This document shows, piece by piece, positions 9,204-16,674 of a stretch of 64,000 bases of DNA (position 1 is its first letter; every line of letters starts with the position of its first letter). A program made the translations under genes and the position numbers. Below the pieces are notes generated by a model. The model did no database searches and was not told where the DNA came from. It was given only the letters and a program-made list of their open reading frames with translations. Origin of the DNA: CAYGDP01 sp964348665 (GTDB lineage Bacteria > Verrucomicrobiota > Verrucomicrobiia > Palsa-1439 > CAYGDP01); NCBI GenBank assembly GCA_964348665.1, contig CAYGDP010000005.1, forward strand, positions 62,001 through 126,000, in the 5' to 3' direction.

Positions 9204-9797
9204 ATGAATAGAGGATTCCTCGCAATCGCTTTTTATGCCCTCTTTTATGCTTTAATTCAGTGTCCGACGGTGCAGGGAGCGGAAGACGCAGTAACCCAAA
9301 TGTCGGTAGCCCACAAACTTCGAGGTGAAGGGAAGCGCGCCGAAGCTCTTGCTGCTTATTCGAAAGTTCTGGAAAATCCGACCTCTCATCCTCACGACAA
9401 GGGTGGTGCTCAATTATGGATTGGCCACTTATTGCGTGAAGAGGGTAAGCAAAGCGAGGCGCTGGCCTCTTATTCAAAAGTTGTGGGAATTAAGGAAGCT
9501 CATCCCCACGACCGGGGTGGGGCGCAAATGTGGATTGCCCATATTTTGCGGGAAGACAATAAGATCGCGGAAGCATTGAAAGCCTATGGCACGGTGGTTG
9601 AATGGCACGATGCGCATCCTCACGATCGGGGAGGTTCACAGAGATGGATAGGCGTGCTCTATTTCGAAGCCAAAGATTGGGTCAAAGCGCGGCAAGCGTT
9701 CGATACGGTTTTAAAAATGAAAGGTTGTCACCCTGACGATTTGAAATTGGCCAAAGAATACCTTCAGAAAATCAATGAAGTGGATACCAATCGATAG
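9204..9797 (+). CDS. Secreted TPR-like repeat protein
   Basis: 197 residues. A signal peptide covers residues 1-26 (NRGFLAIAFYALFYALIQC, cleavage near VQGAE). The rest is a set of TPR-like helical repeats of about 37 residues, each with a conserved HPHDxGGxQxWI element: HPHDKGGAQLWIGHLL, HPHDRGGAQMWIAHIL, HPHDRGGSQRWIGVLY, and a final degenerate CHPDDLKLAKEYL. The start is ATG 9204; a GTG codon lies directly before it. TPR arrays bind partner proteins, but the partner and role are unknown. The gene sits between intact rpmB and a decayed rpmB tail, which marks it as a late arrival. Confidence 0.75.
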   Translation: MNRGFLAIAFYALFYALIQCPTVQGAEDAVTQMSVAHKLRGEGKRAEALAAYSKVLENPTSHPHDKGGAQLWIGHLLREEGKQSEALASYSKVVGIKEAHPHDRGGAQMWIAHILREDNKIAEALKAYGTVVEWHDAHPHDRGGSQRWIGVLYFEAKDWVKARQAFDTVLKMKGCHPDDLKLAKEYLQKINEVDTNR

Positions 9798-9826
9798 CCC
9801 ATTTGTCAGAAGCGTATGCTATAGTA

Positions 9827-9910
9827 ATTTGCGTTTCTTGCATCCGCGCCGGCAAAATTGCCAAAGCGCGCGAGCAGCAAACGATTACCGTTACCGCTGC
9901 GAAGAGGTAA
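9827..9910 (+). pseudogene. Decayed copy of the rpmB 3' end
   Basis: This segment translates as ICVSCIRAGKIAKAREQQTI and continues to a TAA stop at 9908-9910. The true L28 tail reads VCASCIRAGKITKAPVRQ. The DNA is nearly identical over the central 29 bases (9839-9867 against 9125-9153, two differences) and then diverges. There is no start codon or upstream L28 body, so it is not a gene. It marks a past duplication or insertion event around the TPR-like gene. Confidence 0.8.
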
Positions 9911-9930
9911 ATTTGGGTTTAGCCCAATTT
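9909..9930 (+). terminator. Weak hairpin after the rpmB tail copy
   Basis: An AAATT(T)GGG arm and a CCCAATTT arm enclose a 5-base loop, with one bulged base. No clear run of T follows, so termination activity is uncertain. Its place directly after the rpmB tail copy suggests it may be the original rpmB downstream hairpin. Confidence 0.3.
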
Positions 9931-9971
9931 GCATGAATTTGTTCTAAAGCTAGTCTATCCGCCGCATTTTT

Positions 9972-11132
9972 ATGATCAGGATGATAATCTTCGGATATCT
10001 GCTGGTAAATGAGATCGCGATTCTCATAGTCCCTCCGTGCGCCACGGCTCAGGTAGACCGAGTTTGGCTGACGCACAAATCGAACGCGACCGAGAGGATC
10101 GTGATCAACTGGGAATCGGCGACGCCCGGGGATTCCGTGGTTCGATACGGGGCGACGGAGAAACTTGGTAACGAGGTGAGAGTGGACGAAAACGTCACCT
10201 TGCACCATGTCGAAATTCCTCTCCGCGACGAGGTTAGCGTCTATCACTACCGTGTGTCCACGGGTGACTATCAATCGCCCGATTACACGTTTCGCGCATA
10301 CCCGAAGGACGAACTTCGGGTCGCGGTGGTCGCGAATTGGCACGCCAAGCCGAAACTCGACGCGATTCGCGGAGACGATGTTCATCTCTTGCTGACGGCG
10401 GGTGATAATATTTCCGACCTGCATTCGCAGTGCGGGAAGGGCGTCAAGGATTGTGTGAAACCTTACAGTAAACTGATTGACGCGTATCCGGAAATTTTTC
10501 GTTCCACTCCGTTCCTGGCTGTGTTGGGAAACCACGACCGCGAGATACGTCCGCGCGGCGACAAGCCTCCTGCCGAGCCGGTCTATGATGTTGATGCCAC
10601 GGCATTCCGCCGGTTCTTTGCGTTGCCCGACGACGGATGGAAGTGGCACTTCGACGTGCCGGAATTTGATGTCCGCTTCATCGCGCTCGACCTTAACCAC
10701 ATCCAGGATCAGGGGACGACTTGGCGGACCTGTCATCCCTTTCAGAAAGGCTCGGAACAGTTCGAGTGGTATCGTTCGTTGATGGCCGGCAAAGATCGTG
10801 GATTTGTCATCACTCTTCACAACGAAAAGAGCGACAAAATGAGACGACAAGAATCGGGAGAGTGGCATCGGCTCTTTCGGCAAGGGACGGCGGTCATTAC
10901 GGGATTTGGGTATTTTGCGGAAAGGGCGGAGCAAGACGGCTTGCCGTATTTCAATACGTCCTTGAGCGGAAAGGGAGACAAATATCCCGACGCACAATCA
11001 AAGTTCCTCGAAAGTCAGGATAATTACATCCTGATGACGTTTTCCCGGAACGCGGCAGCGATGCGAGTCGAACTGAAAAATCTCGACGGGAAAGTTCTCG
11101 AACGAACGGAATTGCCCAGGAATTTCCGGTGA
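9972..11132 (+). CDS. Secreted purple-acid-phosphatase-like metallophosphoesterase, degenerate active site
   Basis: 386 residues. An N-terminal signal segment (about 4-26) precedes a fibronectin-like domain of the purple acid phosphatase type (WESATPGDSVVRYG, about 30-110), then a calcineurin-like phosphoesterase domain. Recognised metal-ligand blocks are GDN (144-146), GNHD (186-189) and a His at 283. Two blocks are altered. The first, normally DxH, reads NWH (122-124). The last, normally GHxH, reads GFGY (311-314). The protein may therefore have lost or changed its metal chemistry. The gene lies between the rpmB tail copy and the recJ tail copy, within a stretch of accessory genes. Confidence 0.75.
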   Translation: MIRMIIFGYLLVNEIAILIVPPCATAQVDRVWLTHKSNATERIVINWESATPGDSVVRYGATEKLGNEVRVDENVTLHHVEIPLRDEVSVYHYRVSTGDYQSPDYTFRAYPKDELRVAVVANWHAKPKLDAIRGDDVHLLLTAGDNISDLHSQCGKGVKDCVKPYSKLIDAYPEIFRSTPFLAVLGNHDREIRPRGDKPPAEPVYDVDATAFRRFFALPDDGWKWHFDVPEFDVRFIALDLNHIQDQGTTWRTCHPFQKGSEQFEWYRSLMAGKDRGFVITLHNEKSDKMRRQESGEWHRLFRQGTAVITGFGYFAERAEQDGLPYFNTSLSGKGDKYPDAQSKFLESQDNYILMTFSRNAAAMRVELKNLDGKVLERTELPRNFR

Positions 11133-11149
11133 GCTTCGTCAGACATCTG

Positions 11150-11223
11150 ATCTTCGCACATCCTTCAGGTTCAGTTGAATCTCGAGTGCCCTTCGAACTA
11201 ATTTCACTCGGCGGGAAAGACGA
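11150..11223 (-). pseudogene. Decayed copy of the recJ 3' end
   Basis: Read on the minus strand, this gives IVFPAE, stop, N, stop, FEG, then after a frameshift EIQLNLKDVR. The C-terminus of intact RecJ reads VVFTADWNEFQGRREIQLNL then KDVR. The Trp and one Glu of RecJ have become stop codons. DNA similarity is continuous over about 70 bp against 11796-11870. It lies on the far side of the toxin-antitoxin pair from recJ. Confidence 0.75.
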
Positions 11224-11288
11224 TGTTATTTCCCATGACCGGTGGAGTGAGATTGCATTTGAGATCGAAATGCGATAAGGTCTGGCGC

Positions 11289-11507
11289 ATGGCCATCACA
11301 TTACCATTGAAAGAAATGACGGTGCGGGAGAAGCTGGCGGCGATGGAGGCGCTTTGGGAGGATTTGTCTCGCTCGCCGGAATCGGTCGTGTCGCCTGCAT
11401 GGCATAAAACGGTGCTGGACGCTCGACGCAAACGCGTTGCCGCGGGCAAAGCGCGGTTTCGAGATTGGGAGACTGCGAAAGCGGAGATTCGGAAAAAGGC
11501 GTCGTGA
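11289..11507 (+). CDS. Addiction-module antitoxin (small ParE partner)
   Basis: 72 residues beginning MAITLPLKEMTVREKLAAME. It has the layout of the short putative addiction-module component family: a first helix with LPLKEMTVREKL, a W-E-D-L segment (ALWEDLSRS) and a basic C-terminus (ARRKRVAAGKARFRDWETAK). The ATG at 11289 gives the usual family length; upstream in-frame codons are not needed. The stop overlaps the start of the toxin gene by 4 bases (GTGA), the usual coupling in these modules. The role is to bind and neutralise the toxin and probably repress the operon. Confidence 0.8.
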   Translation: MAITLPLKEMTVREKLAAMEALWEDLSRSPESVVSPAWHKTVLDARRKRVAAGKARFRDWETAKAEIRKKAS

Positions 11508-11812
11508 TAATCAAGCTCCTCGACGAGGCAGAGGAGGATTTGTTGGCGGGCAGTCGTTTCTACGATGACCAAGAGCCGGGGATCGGGTCGTATTTTTTGG
11601 ATTGCTTGTTCTCCGACATTGATTCGTTGCAGCTCTACGCAGGTATTCACCAAGTTGTACATGGCTACCACCGATGCTTGTCGAAGCGTTTTCCGTTCGC
11701 GATCTATTATCTCGTCAAAGGCGATGTGGTTCGTGTATGCGCCGTTTTGGACTGCCGAAGGAATCCATCGTGGATTAAGGAGCGGTTGAAACCCGCACAT
11801 CCTTCAGATTAA
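11504..11812 (+). CDS. RelE/ParE-family toxin
   Basis: 102 residues from a GTG start at 11504 that overlaps the antitoxin stop. The sequence fits the ParE fold: an early helix DEAEEDLLAGSRFYDDQEPG, then RFPFAIYYLVKGDVVRVCAV and a C-terminal NPSWIKERL. ParE toxins inhibit gyrase and RelE toxins cleave mRNA; which applies cannot be told here. Its last 38 bases overlap the 3' end of recJ on the opposite strand, so the module was inserted flush against recJ. Confidence 0.8.
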   Translation: MIIKLLDEAEEDLLAGSRFYDDQEPGIGSYFLDCLFSDIDSLQLYAGIHQVVHGYHRCLSKRFPFAIYYLVKGDVVRVCAVLDCRRNPSWIKERLKPAHPSD

Positions 11813-13547
11813 GCTGAATCTCCCTTCGGCCTTGGAACTCGTTCCAGTCAGCGGTGAAGACGACATCGACACCGAGGGTCGAGGATGGTGGGTTGAGGAT
11901 GGTATTTTTCAACGACCCAAGGCCGAAGCCGATGGCGGACAAAGTTACTTCGCTATCGCTCAGTCGCAGTCGCAAATGTTTGCCGTCCGCTCCGACGGTG
12001 CTGGCGTTTTTGACTTCGAGATTGCGAGCGCAGAAAAGTGGTGTTGGATTATCGCACCCGAATGGTTCGAGTTCCTCCAACTCGGCGAGCATTTCTTCGG
12101 TCACATCGGCGAGAGAAACTTCGGCGTCAATTTCCAAGCGCGGTTGGAGATCTTCCGGTTTTAGCTGTTCCGCCGCGATGGCGTTGAGTTTCTTGCGAAG
12201 TTTTTCAACGAACTCGGAGCGCACGGAAAGACCGGCGGCAGCGGTATGACCACCGAAGCGGTCAAGAAGTCCGGAACATTTGCCAAGGGCAGCGGTGATG
12301 TCGAACCCGTGAATGCTCCGGCAGGAACCACGGCCCATGCCGTCGGAGCCTGCCCTGAGCGAAGTCGAAGGGTCAATGCCGATGATACAAGTGGGGCGAT
12401 AGAATTCTCGGACGATGCGGGCGGCGACGATGCCGACCACGCCGATGTGCCAGCCTTCTTTGGCTAGGACGATTGCCCGTTCCTTGCTTGCATCGAAATC
12501 GCTCAACATTCCCATCGCTTCCTCCAAGACGCGTTTCTCGGTTTGCTGACGTTCACGGTTATTGATGTCGAGAAAGGAGGCGAGTTTTTCGGCGCGATGT
12601 TCGTCTTCGGTGAGCAGCAGTTCGAGCGCGGCTTGGGCGTCGCCGAGCCGTCCGGCGGCATTGAGTCGCGGGCCGAGTCGGAAGCCGACATGGGACGGCT
12701 CAATCGTCTTCCCGTGGGGAACGTCGGCTTTTTCCATCAACTTTTTCAGCCCGATTTTTTCGGTCTGGCCGATCTGGGCGAGCCCAGCGCGCGCGAGGAT
12801 ACGGTTTTCGCCGGTGAGCGGCACGATATCGGCGATAGTGCCGAGAGCGACTAGGTCAAGATGGGATTTAAGATTGGAGATTTGACCCGCCTTGGCGGGC
12901 AGGGATTTGAGATTGGCTGATTTCAGAAGCGCGTGGGCGAACTTGAAGGCGATACCCGCGCTGCACAAATCCTTCCACAGTGGATTTTCGGAGAGACGCT
13001 TTGGATTGACGACAGGACAATCCGGCAATCCGTTGGCTGGTGGAGTATGATGATCCAGGACGATCACGTCCACGCCGCTTTGTTTGACGCCAGCAATCTG
13101 GTCTCGGGAACTTGTGCCACAGTCCACGGCAATGAGAAGTCTCGGCGAATGTTCGGAGAGACAGCGATCCAAGCCGTCCGTGGTGAGTCCGTAGCCTTCG
13201 TCGATGCGATTGGGAAGGAAAAAGGCAATATCCGCGCCGAGTGACCGGAGGACGCGCACCAAGAGTGCTGTCGCGGTGACGCCATCCACGTCGTAGTCGC
13301 CGTAGATGACGATTTTTTCTTTTTGTTCGATGGCGTCCATCAGCCGGCGGATCGCGACAGTCATGTCAGGAAGCAATGATGGGTCAGTTAGATTGGCGAG
13401 CCGAGGATTCAGGAAAGCGCGTGCCGCGTCGGGCGTTGTTTGTCCGCGGCTGGAGAGGATTTGAGCGAGGGTGGGGGAAATATGAAGAGCGGTGGCGATA
13501 GAAGAAGAGTGCGGAGAGGGAGGGGAAAGGAGCCAGCGTTTTTGCAT
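11775..13547 (-). CDS. recJ: Single-stranded-DNA-specific exonuclease RecJ
   Basis: 590 residues from ATG 13547; a GTG six codons earlier is possible. RecJ is the 5'-3' single-strand exonuclease of recombination and mismatch repair. DHH-family motifs are visible: YGDYDVDGVTATALL (DxD), VDCGTS, LDHHTPP (DHH) and, in the DHHA1 part, GRGSCRSI and FGGHTAAAG. An extra STSLRAGS segment interrupts the region between GID and DGMGRGSC at about residues 390-400. Its DNA is a copy of a palindromic repeat (12346-12374), described separately. The 3' end overlaps the toxin gene. Confidence 0.95.
   Translation of the reverse strand: MQKRWLLSPPSPHSSSIATALHISPTLAQILSSRGQTTPDAARAFLNPRLANLTDPSLLPDMTVAIRRLMDAIEQKEKIVIYGDYDVDGVTATALLVRVLRSLGADIAFFLPNRIDEGYGLTTDGLDRCLSEHSPRLLIAVDCGTSSRDQIAGVKQSGVDVIVLDHHTPPANGLPDCPVVNPKRLSENPLWKDLCSAGIAFKFAHALLKSANLKSLPAKAGQISNLKSHLDLVALGTIADIVPLTGENRILARAGLAQIGQTEKIGLKKLMEKADVPHGKTIEPSHVGFRLGPRLNAAGRLGDAQAALELLLTEDEHRAEKLASFLDINNRERQQTEKRVLEEAMGMLSDFDASKERAIVLAKEGWHIGVVGIVAARIVREFYRPTCIIGIDPSTSLRAGSDGMGRGSCRSIHGFDITAALGKCSGLLDRFGGHTAAAGLSVRSEFVEKLRKKLNAIAAEQLKPEDLQPRLEIDAEVSLADVTEEMLAELEELEPFGCDNPTPLFCARNLEVKNASTVGADGKHLRLRLSDSEVTLSAIGFGLGSLKNTILNPPSSTLGVDVVFTADWNEFQGRREIQLNLKDVRVSTAP
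12346..12374. repeat. REP-like palindromic element inserted in recJ
   Basis: The core CCCTGAGCGAAGTCGAAGGG is an imperfect palindrome. On the recJ strand it encodes SLRAGS-type residues in frame and adds about eight codons to a region that is otherwise tightly conserved. The same core in a variant form (CTGAGCGAAGCGAAG) makes both arms of the long hairpin at 41088-41167. Protein segments like STSLRAGS, and ACPERSRRV from the other strand, recur in many bacterial genomes where this repeat has entered genes; that is general knowledge, not a search result. Confidence 0.75.
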
Positions 13548-13555
13548 AGGTTGTA

Positions 13556-13617
13556 TGGAGTTCACGCTTTAGCGTGGGGGAGGAAGCTTTAAGATTCAAG
13601 CTAAAGCTTGAACTCCA
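13556..13617. repeat. Twin-hairpin intergenic repeat, copy 1
   Basis: TGGAGTT opens and AACTCCA closes the element. Inside are two small palindromes, CACGCTTTAGCGTG and AAGCTAAAGCTT, separated by about 20 bases. It lies between the starts of recJ and the 3' end of secDF. A second copy with the same two hairpins and the same closing GAACTCCAAAC is at 28229-28275. Confidence 0.7.
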
Positions 13618-13623
13618 AACAGA

Positions 13624-16230
13624 TTACATCGGTTTCGCCGCCATTGTGTCGCCGACGTGGAGATTGCCTTTGCGTTGGCCCCAGAGCAAGACGATCGGGC
13701 TGGCGATAAAGATCGAGGAATAAGTCCCGACGAGGACGCCGATGAGAATGGCGAGGGTGAAATCCTGGATGGAACTACCTCCGAAAAATAGAATGGCCAG
13801 CAGCGTGAGAATGGTCGAGCCGCCTGTGAGGAGGGTGCGAGAGAGGGTTTCGTTGATGCTAGTGTTCATGATTTGATCGAGAGGAATGCCAGTGTCAGCT
13901 TTGAGCTTCAGGCCTTCGCGGATGCGGTCGAAGATGACGATGGTATCGTTGATGGAATACCCAGCGATCGTAAGCAGCGCGCCAATCATTGGCAGATTCA
14001 TTTGGTAACCGAGCATGACCATAATCACGATCGTGATGATTACGTCGTGAAAGAGTGCAACAATGGCGCCGATGGCGAAGGAGAACTCGAATCGGATGGA
14101 CACATACATGAGGATGCCGAGCAAGCCCAGCGCAAGGCCAATCGCAGAATTAAACGCGAACTCAAAGCCGAGCGAGGGACCGACCTTATCCACTCTCCCG
14201 AGCATCACGAATTTTGCGTCGGGAAATCCTGTCTGGAGTGCTTTGACCGTTGCGTCTCCTTTCTCGAATGGGGTTTTCATAGACAAGATTTCCGAGCCGC
14301 CGGCTTGCAGTTGAGTTTGGTATTGAAGCGCGACATCATGCACGCCTGCCTTGGCTAGCGCGGCAGACATTTCCTCGGTGTCGATGCGCTTCTCGAATTT
14401 CAAGGAGATCGAGTCGCCGCCCAGAAAATCCACGCCATACATTTTATCTCCGCGCGCGAAACAAACCGCCAACCCGATGACGATGATGGTCGCGGAAGCC
14501 CCGATGGTCCACCATTTCCAACGAAGAAAATCAAAGTTTGCGCTCTTGATCAGATGAAACATTTTTATGGAAGTCGTTTTCCCGCGCAGGACAAGCCCGT
14601 CAAAATAGATTCGGCTTATCACGAGTGCCGCGAATATGCTGGTGATAATCCCTGCGGTAAGAACCACGGCAAATCCAAGCACGGGACCGCTTCCGAACTT
14701 GATGAGCGCGATCGCCGTGATGATCGTTGTGAGGTTGGAATCCCAAATTGTCCAAAAAGTCCGCCCGAACGCAGCGGGCACGGCAGCCGCGAGCTTTTTT
14801 CCAGAGGCTTGCTCTTCCCGCAGACGTTCGTAAATCAGCACGTTGGCGTCCACCGCCATGCCAACCGTCAGGATGAGTCCGGCGATGCCGGGCAACGTCA
14901 GCGTGAAACCCAACTGGGCGAGGACGCCGACCAGAAGGATCAGATTGAGAATCTGGCAGATGTTTGCCGCAATTCCTGCCGTCAGGTAGTAACCTGCCAT
15001 GAACAGAAACACGGCGATGATTCCGATCGCGCCCGCGATGAAGCCCGCTTTTACCGATTCCGAGCCGAGCGTGGCTGAGACGGAGCGCTCTTCCTCAATG
15101 CTCAACGGATGTTCGAGCGGATTCTGCAACGTGGTGGCCAGATATTTGGCTTCGTCGTAGGTGAAGCTGCCAGAGATTTCACCGTCGCCATAGATTGCCC
15201 CGTTGATGACAGGAGCAGATTTGAGTTGCCCGTCAAGGATGATGGCAAGTCGCCTGCCAATGTTCTCGCTGGTGATTTTTCCAAAGATGTCCGCGCCTTT
15301 CGCGTTGAACGTGAATGCCACGGAGTTGTTGTTTGCTTGATCCTGCCGTGGTCTGGCGCTCGTAATATATTGTCCGGTAAGACCGAGCTCGGCGCGATTG
15401 CTAACCAAAAGTTTTTCGGTGACCCACTTGTACTTCTTAAGTTTGGTGTCATATCGGCGGCTCCGTTCTTCCTTAATTTCATACCCAACGGGAATCTCAC
15501 CGGTAGCTAGGAACTGTTCCATGCGCTCTTCGTCAGGATAAACGAGTCGAAATTCGAGGACACTGACTCGTTTCAAAGTTTCCACCGCTTCGGCACGTTG
15601 CTCGTCGGTAAGCGCGCCGGGAATTTGCACCATGATCCGGTCGGGTCCAACGGGTTGAATCAGTGGCTCGGCTACTCCGAGAGCATCCACGCGTTTGCGA
15701 ATGATTTCAACAACCTGTTCTTGGGCGACTTGCTGCTCCTGCGCCGTTGGACGCAGTTGATCGTCTTTCTTGCTAAAGTCAATTTTTAACAGGAACGAGC
15801 TGCCGCCCCGCAGGTCGAGGCCGAGGGTGATTTTGCCGGCGGCTTGTTTGAGCAGTTTACGGAGAATAAGGCGATTCGCCTGGGTGACAGTATCCGCGCT
15901 TGCCTTTTCATCGTGCTTGGCGGCGTTCAGATAGTCGTAGAGCGTTTCGTCGTGATCTTCTTTCGCGAGCCGGTCGGTGGAAAAATACCGTTTCAACGGG
16001 AGCGACTGCTCTTTGACAGCGTCACGGACGGCTTCGTATTCGCCGATCTTGGCTTCGACGCCCTTCGTTCGGGCGCTGGCGAGAACTTTGGAAAAATCGG
16101 CATCCTTGTTGCGCGCCTGCTGTTCGAAGGTGCGGAGAAAACTTTGATCGTGCGGTGGCCAGAAACTTACCCACGCGTAAATCGTGAGAGCCGCCACGAG
16201 CGCCAATCGCCAAAGGATGGACTTGACCAT
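13624..16230 (-). CDS. secDF: Protein translocase subunit SecDF (fused)
   Basis: 868 residues joining SecD (about 1-550) and SecF (from MFHLIKSANFDFL at 557). SecDF uses the proton motive force to help preprotein export by SecYEG. The SecD half has an N-terminal membrane segment, the DLRGGSSFLLKID motif, a large periplasmic P1 region and a cluster of C-terminal membrane helices with GMAVDANVLIYERLREE. The SecF half shows GVDFLGGDSISLKF and GYSINDTIVIFDRIREG. Both halves are complete. The gene follows yajC by 15 bp, the conserved order tgt-yajC-secDF. Confidence 0.96.
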   Translation of the reverse strand: MVKSILWRLALVAALTIYAWVSFWPPHDQSFLRTFEQQARNKDADFSKVLASARTKGVEAKIGEYEAVRDAVKEQSLPLKRYFSTDRLAKEDHDETLYDYLNAAKHDEKASADTVTQANRLILRKLLKQAAGKITLGLDLRGGSSFLLKIDFSKKDDQLRPTAQEQQVAQEQVVEIIRKRVDALGVAEPLIQPVGPDRIMVQIPGALTDEQRAEAVETLKRVSVLEFRLVYPDEERMEQFLATGEIPVGYEIKEERSRRYDTKLKKYKWVTEKLLVSNRAELGLTGQYITSARPRQDQANNNSVAFTFNAKGADIFGKITSENIGRRLAIILDGQLKSAPVINGAIYGDGEISGSFTYDEAKYLATTLQNPLEHPLSIEEERSVSATLGSESVKAGFIAGAIGIIAVFLFMAGYYLTAGIAANICQILNLILLVGVLAQLGFTLTLPGIAGLILTVGMAVDANVLIYERLREEQASGKKLAAAVPAAFGRTFWTIWDSNLTTIITAIALIKFGSGPVLGFAVVLTAGIITSIFAALVISRIYFDGLVLRGKTTSIKMFHLIKSANFDFLRWKWWTIGASATIIVIGLAVCFARGDKMYGVDFLGGDSISLKFEKRIDTEEMSAALAKAGVHDVALQYQTQLQAGGSEILSMKTPFEKGDATVKALQTGFPDAKFVMLGRVDKVGPSLGFEFAFNSAIGLALGLLGILMYVSIRFEFSFAIGAIVALFHDVIITIVIMVMLGYQMNLPMIGALLTIAGYSINDTIVIFDRIREGLKLKADTGIPLDQIMNTSINETLSRTLLTGGSTILTLLAILFFGGSSIQDFTLAILIGVLVGTYSSIFIASPIVLLWGQRKGNLHVGDTMAAKPM

Positions 16231-16245
16231 GGGTGTAAGAGTGGA

Positions 16246-16674
16246 TTACTTGCTTGGTTTTTCGGCGGGCGCGTCGGCGTCTTTCGTCAGGACAGTTTGC
16301 ACGCTGCCTTTTTGCAGCTCAATTTTTACGTTGTCGGCGATCTTGACGAGAATGGACTTGTCTTTCACGTTCGCCACGACTCCGTGAATGCCGCCGCTGG
16401 TGATGATTTTGTCGCCAGTCTTGAGATTATCGAGCAGCTTTTGGTGTTCCTTGCGCCGGCGATTTTCCGGGCGGATCATCATGAAATACATAATCGCCAA
16501 CATGATCACAAGCATCGGTAGCATGGGGCCAAATCCAGAACCAGGACTGGTGGCTGGTGGAGTTGCCGATGGTTGGGTTGTGCCAGCACCGGTCGCCGGT
16601 GTGGCGGGCGCGACCTGCGCGGGACGCTCGACTTGCTGTTGGGCTTGGGCAAAAAAGTTTGGGGAGTTGTTCAT
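16246..16674 (-). CDS. yajC: Sec translocon accessory subunit YajC
   Basis: 142 residues. A Pro/Ala/Thr-rich N-terminus (about 15-45) precedes the single membrane helix LPMLVIMLAIMYFMMIRPE and the conserved cytoplasmic part RKEHQKLLDNLKTGDKIITS. The N-terminal tail is longer than in Escherichia coli YajC. It overlaps tgt by 4 bases (ATGA) and precedes secDF, with which YajC forms a membrane complex. Confidence 0.93.
   Translation of the reverse strand: MNNSPNFFAQAQQQVERPAQVAPATPATGAGTTQPSATPPATSPGSGFGPMLPMLVIMLAIMYFMMIRPENRRRKEHQKLLDNLKTGDKIITSGGIHGVVANVKDKSILVKIADNVKIELQKGSVQTVLTKDADAPAEKPSK

Noticed and set aside
9891..10997. Long minus-strand reading frame (368 codons) opposite the metallophosphoesterase
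   Set aside because: It has no family features, while the plus strand has a signal peptide and GDN/GNHD blocks; it is a shadow.
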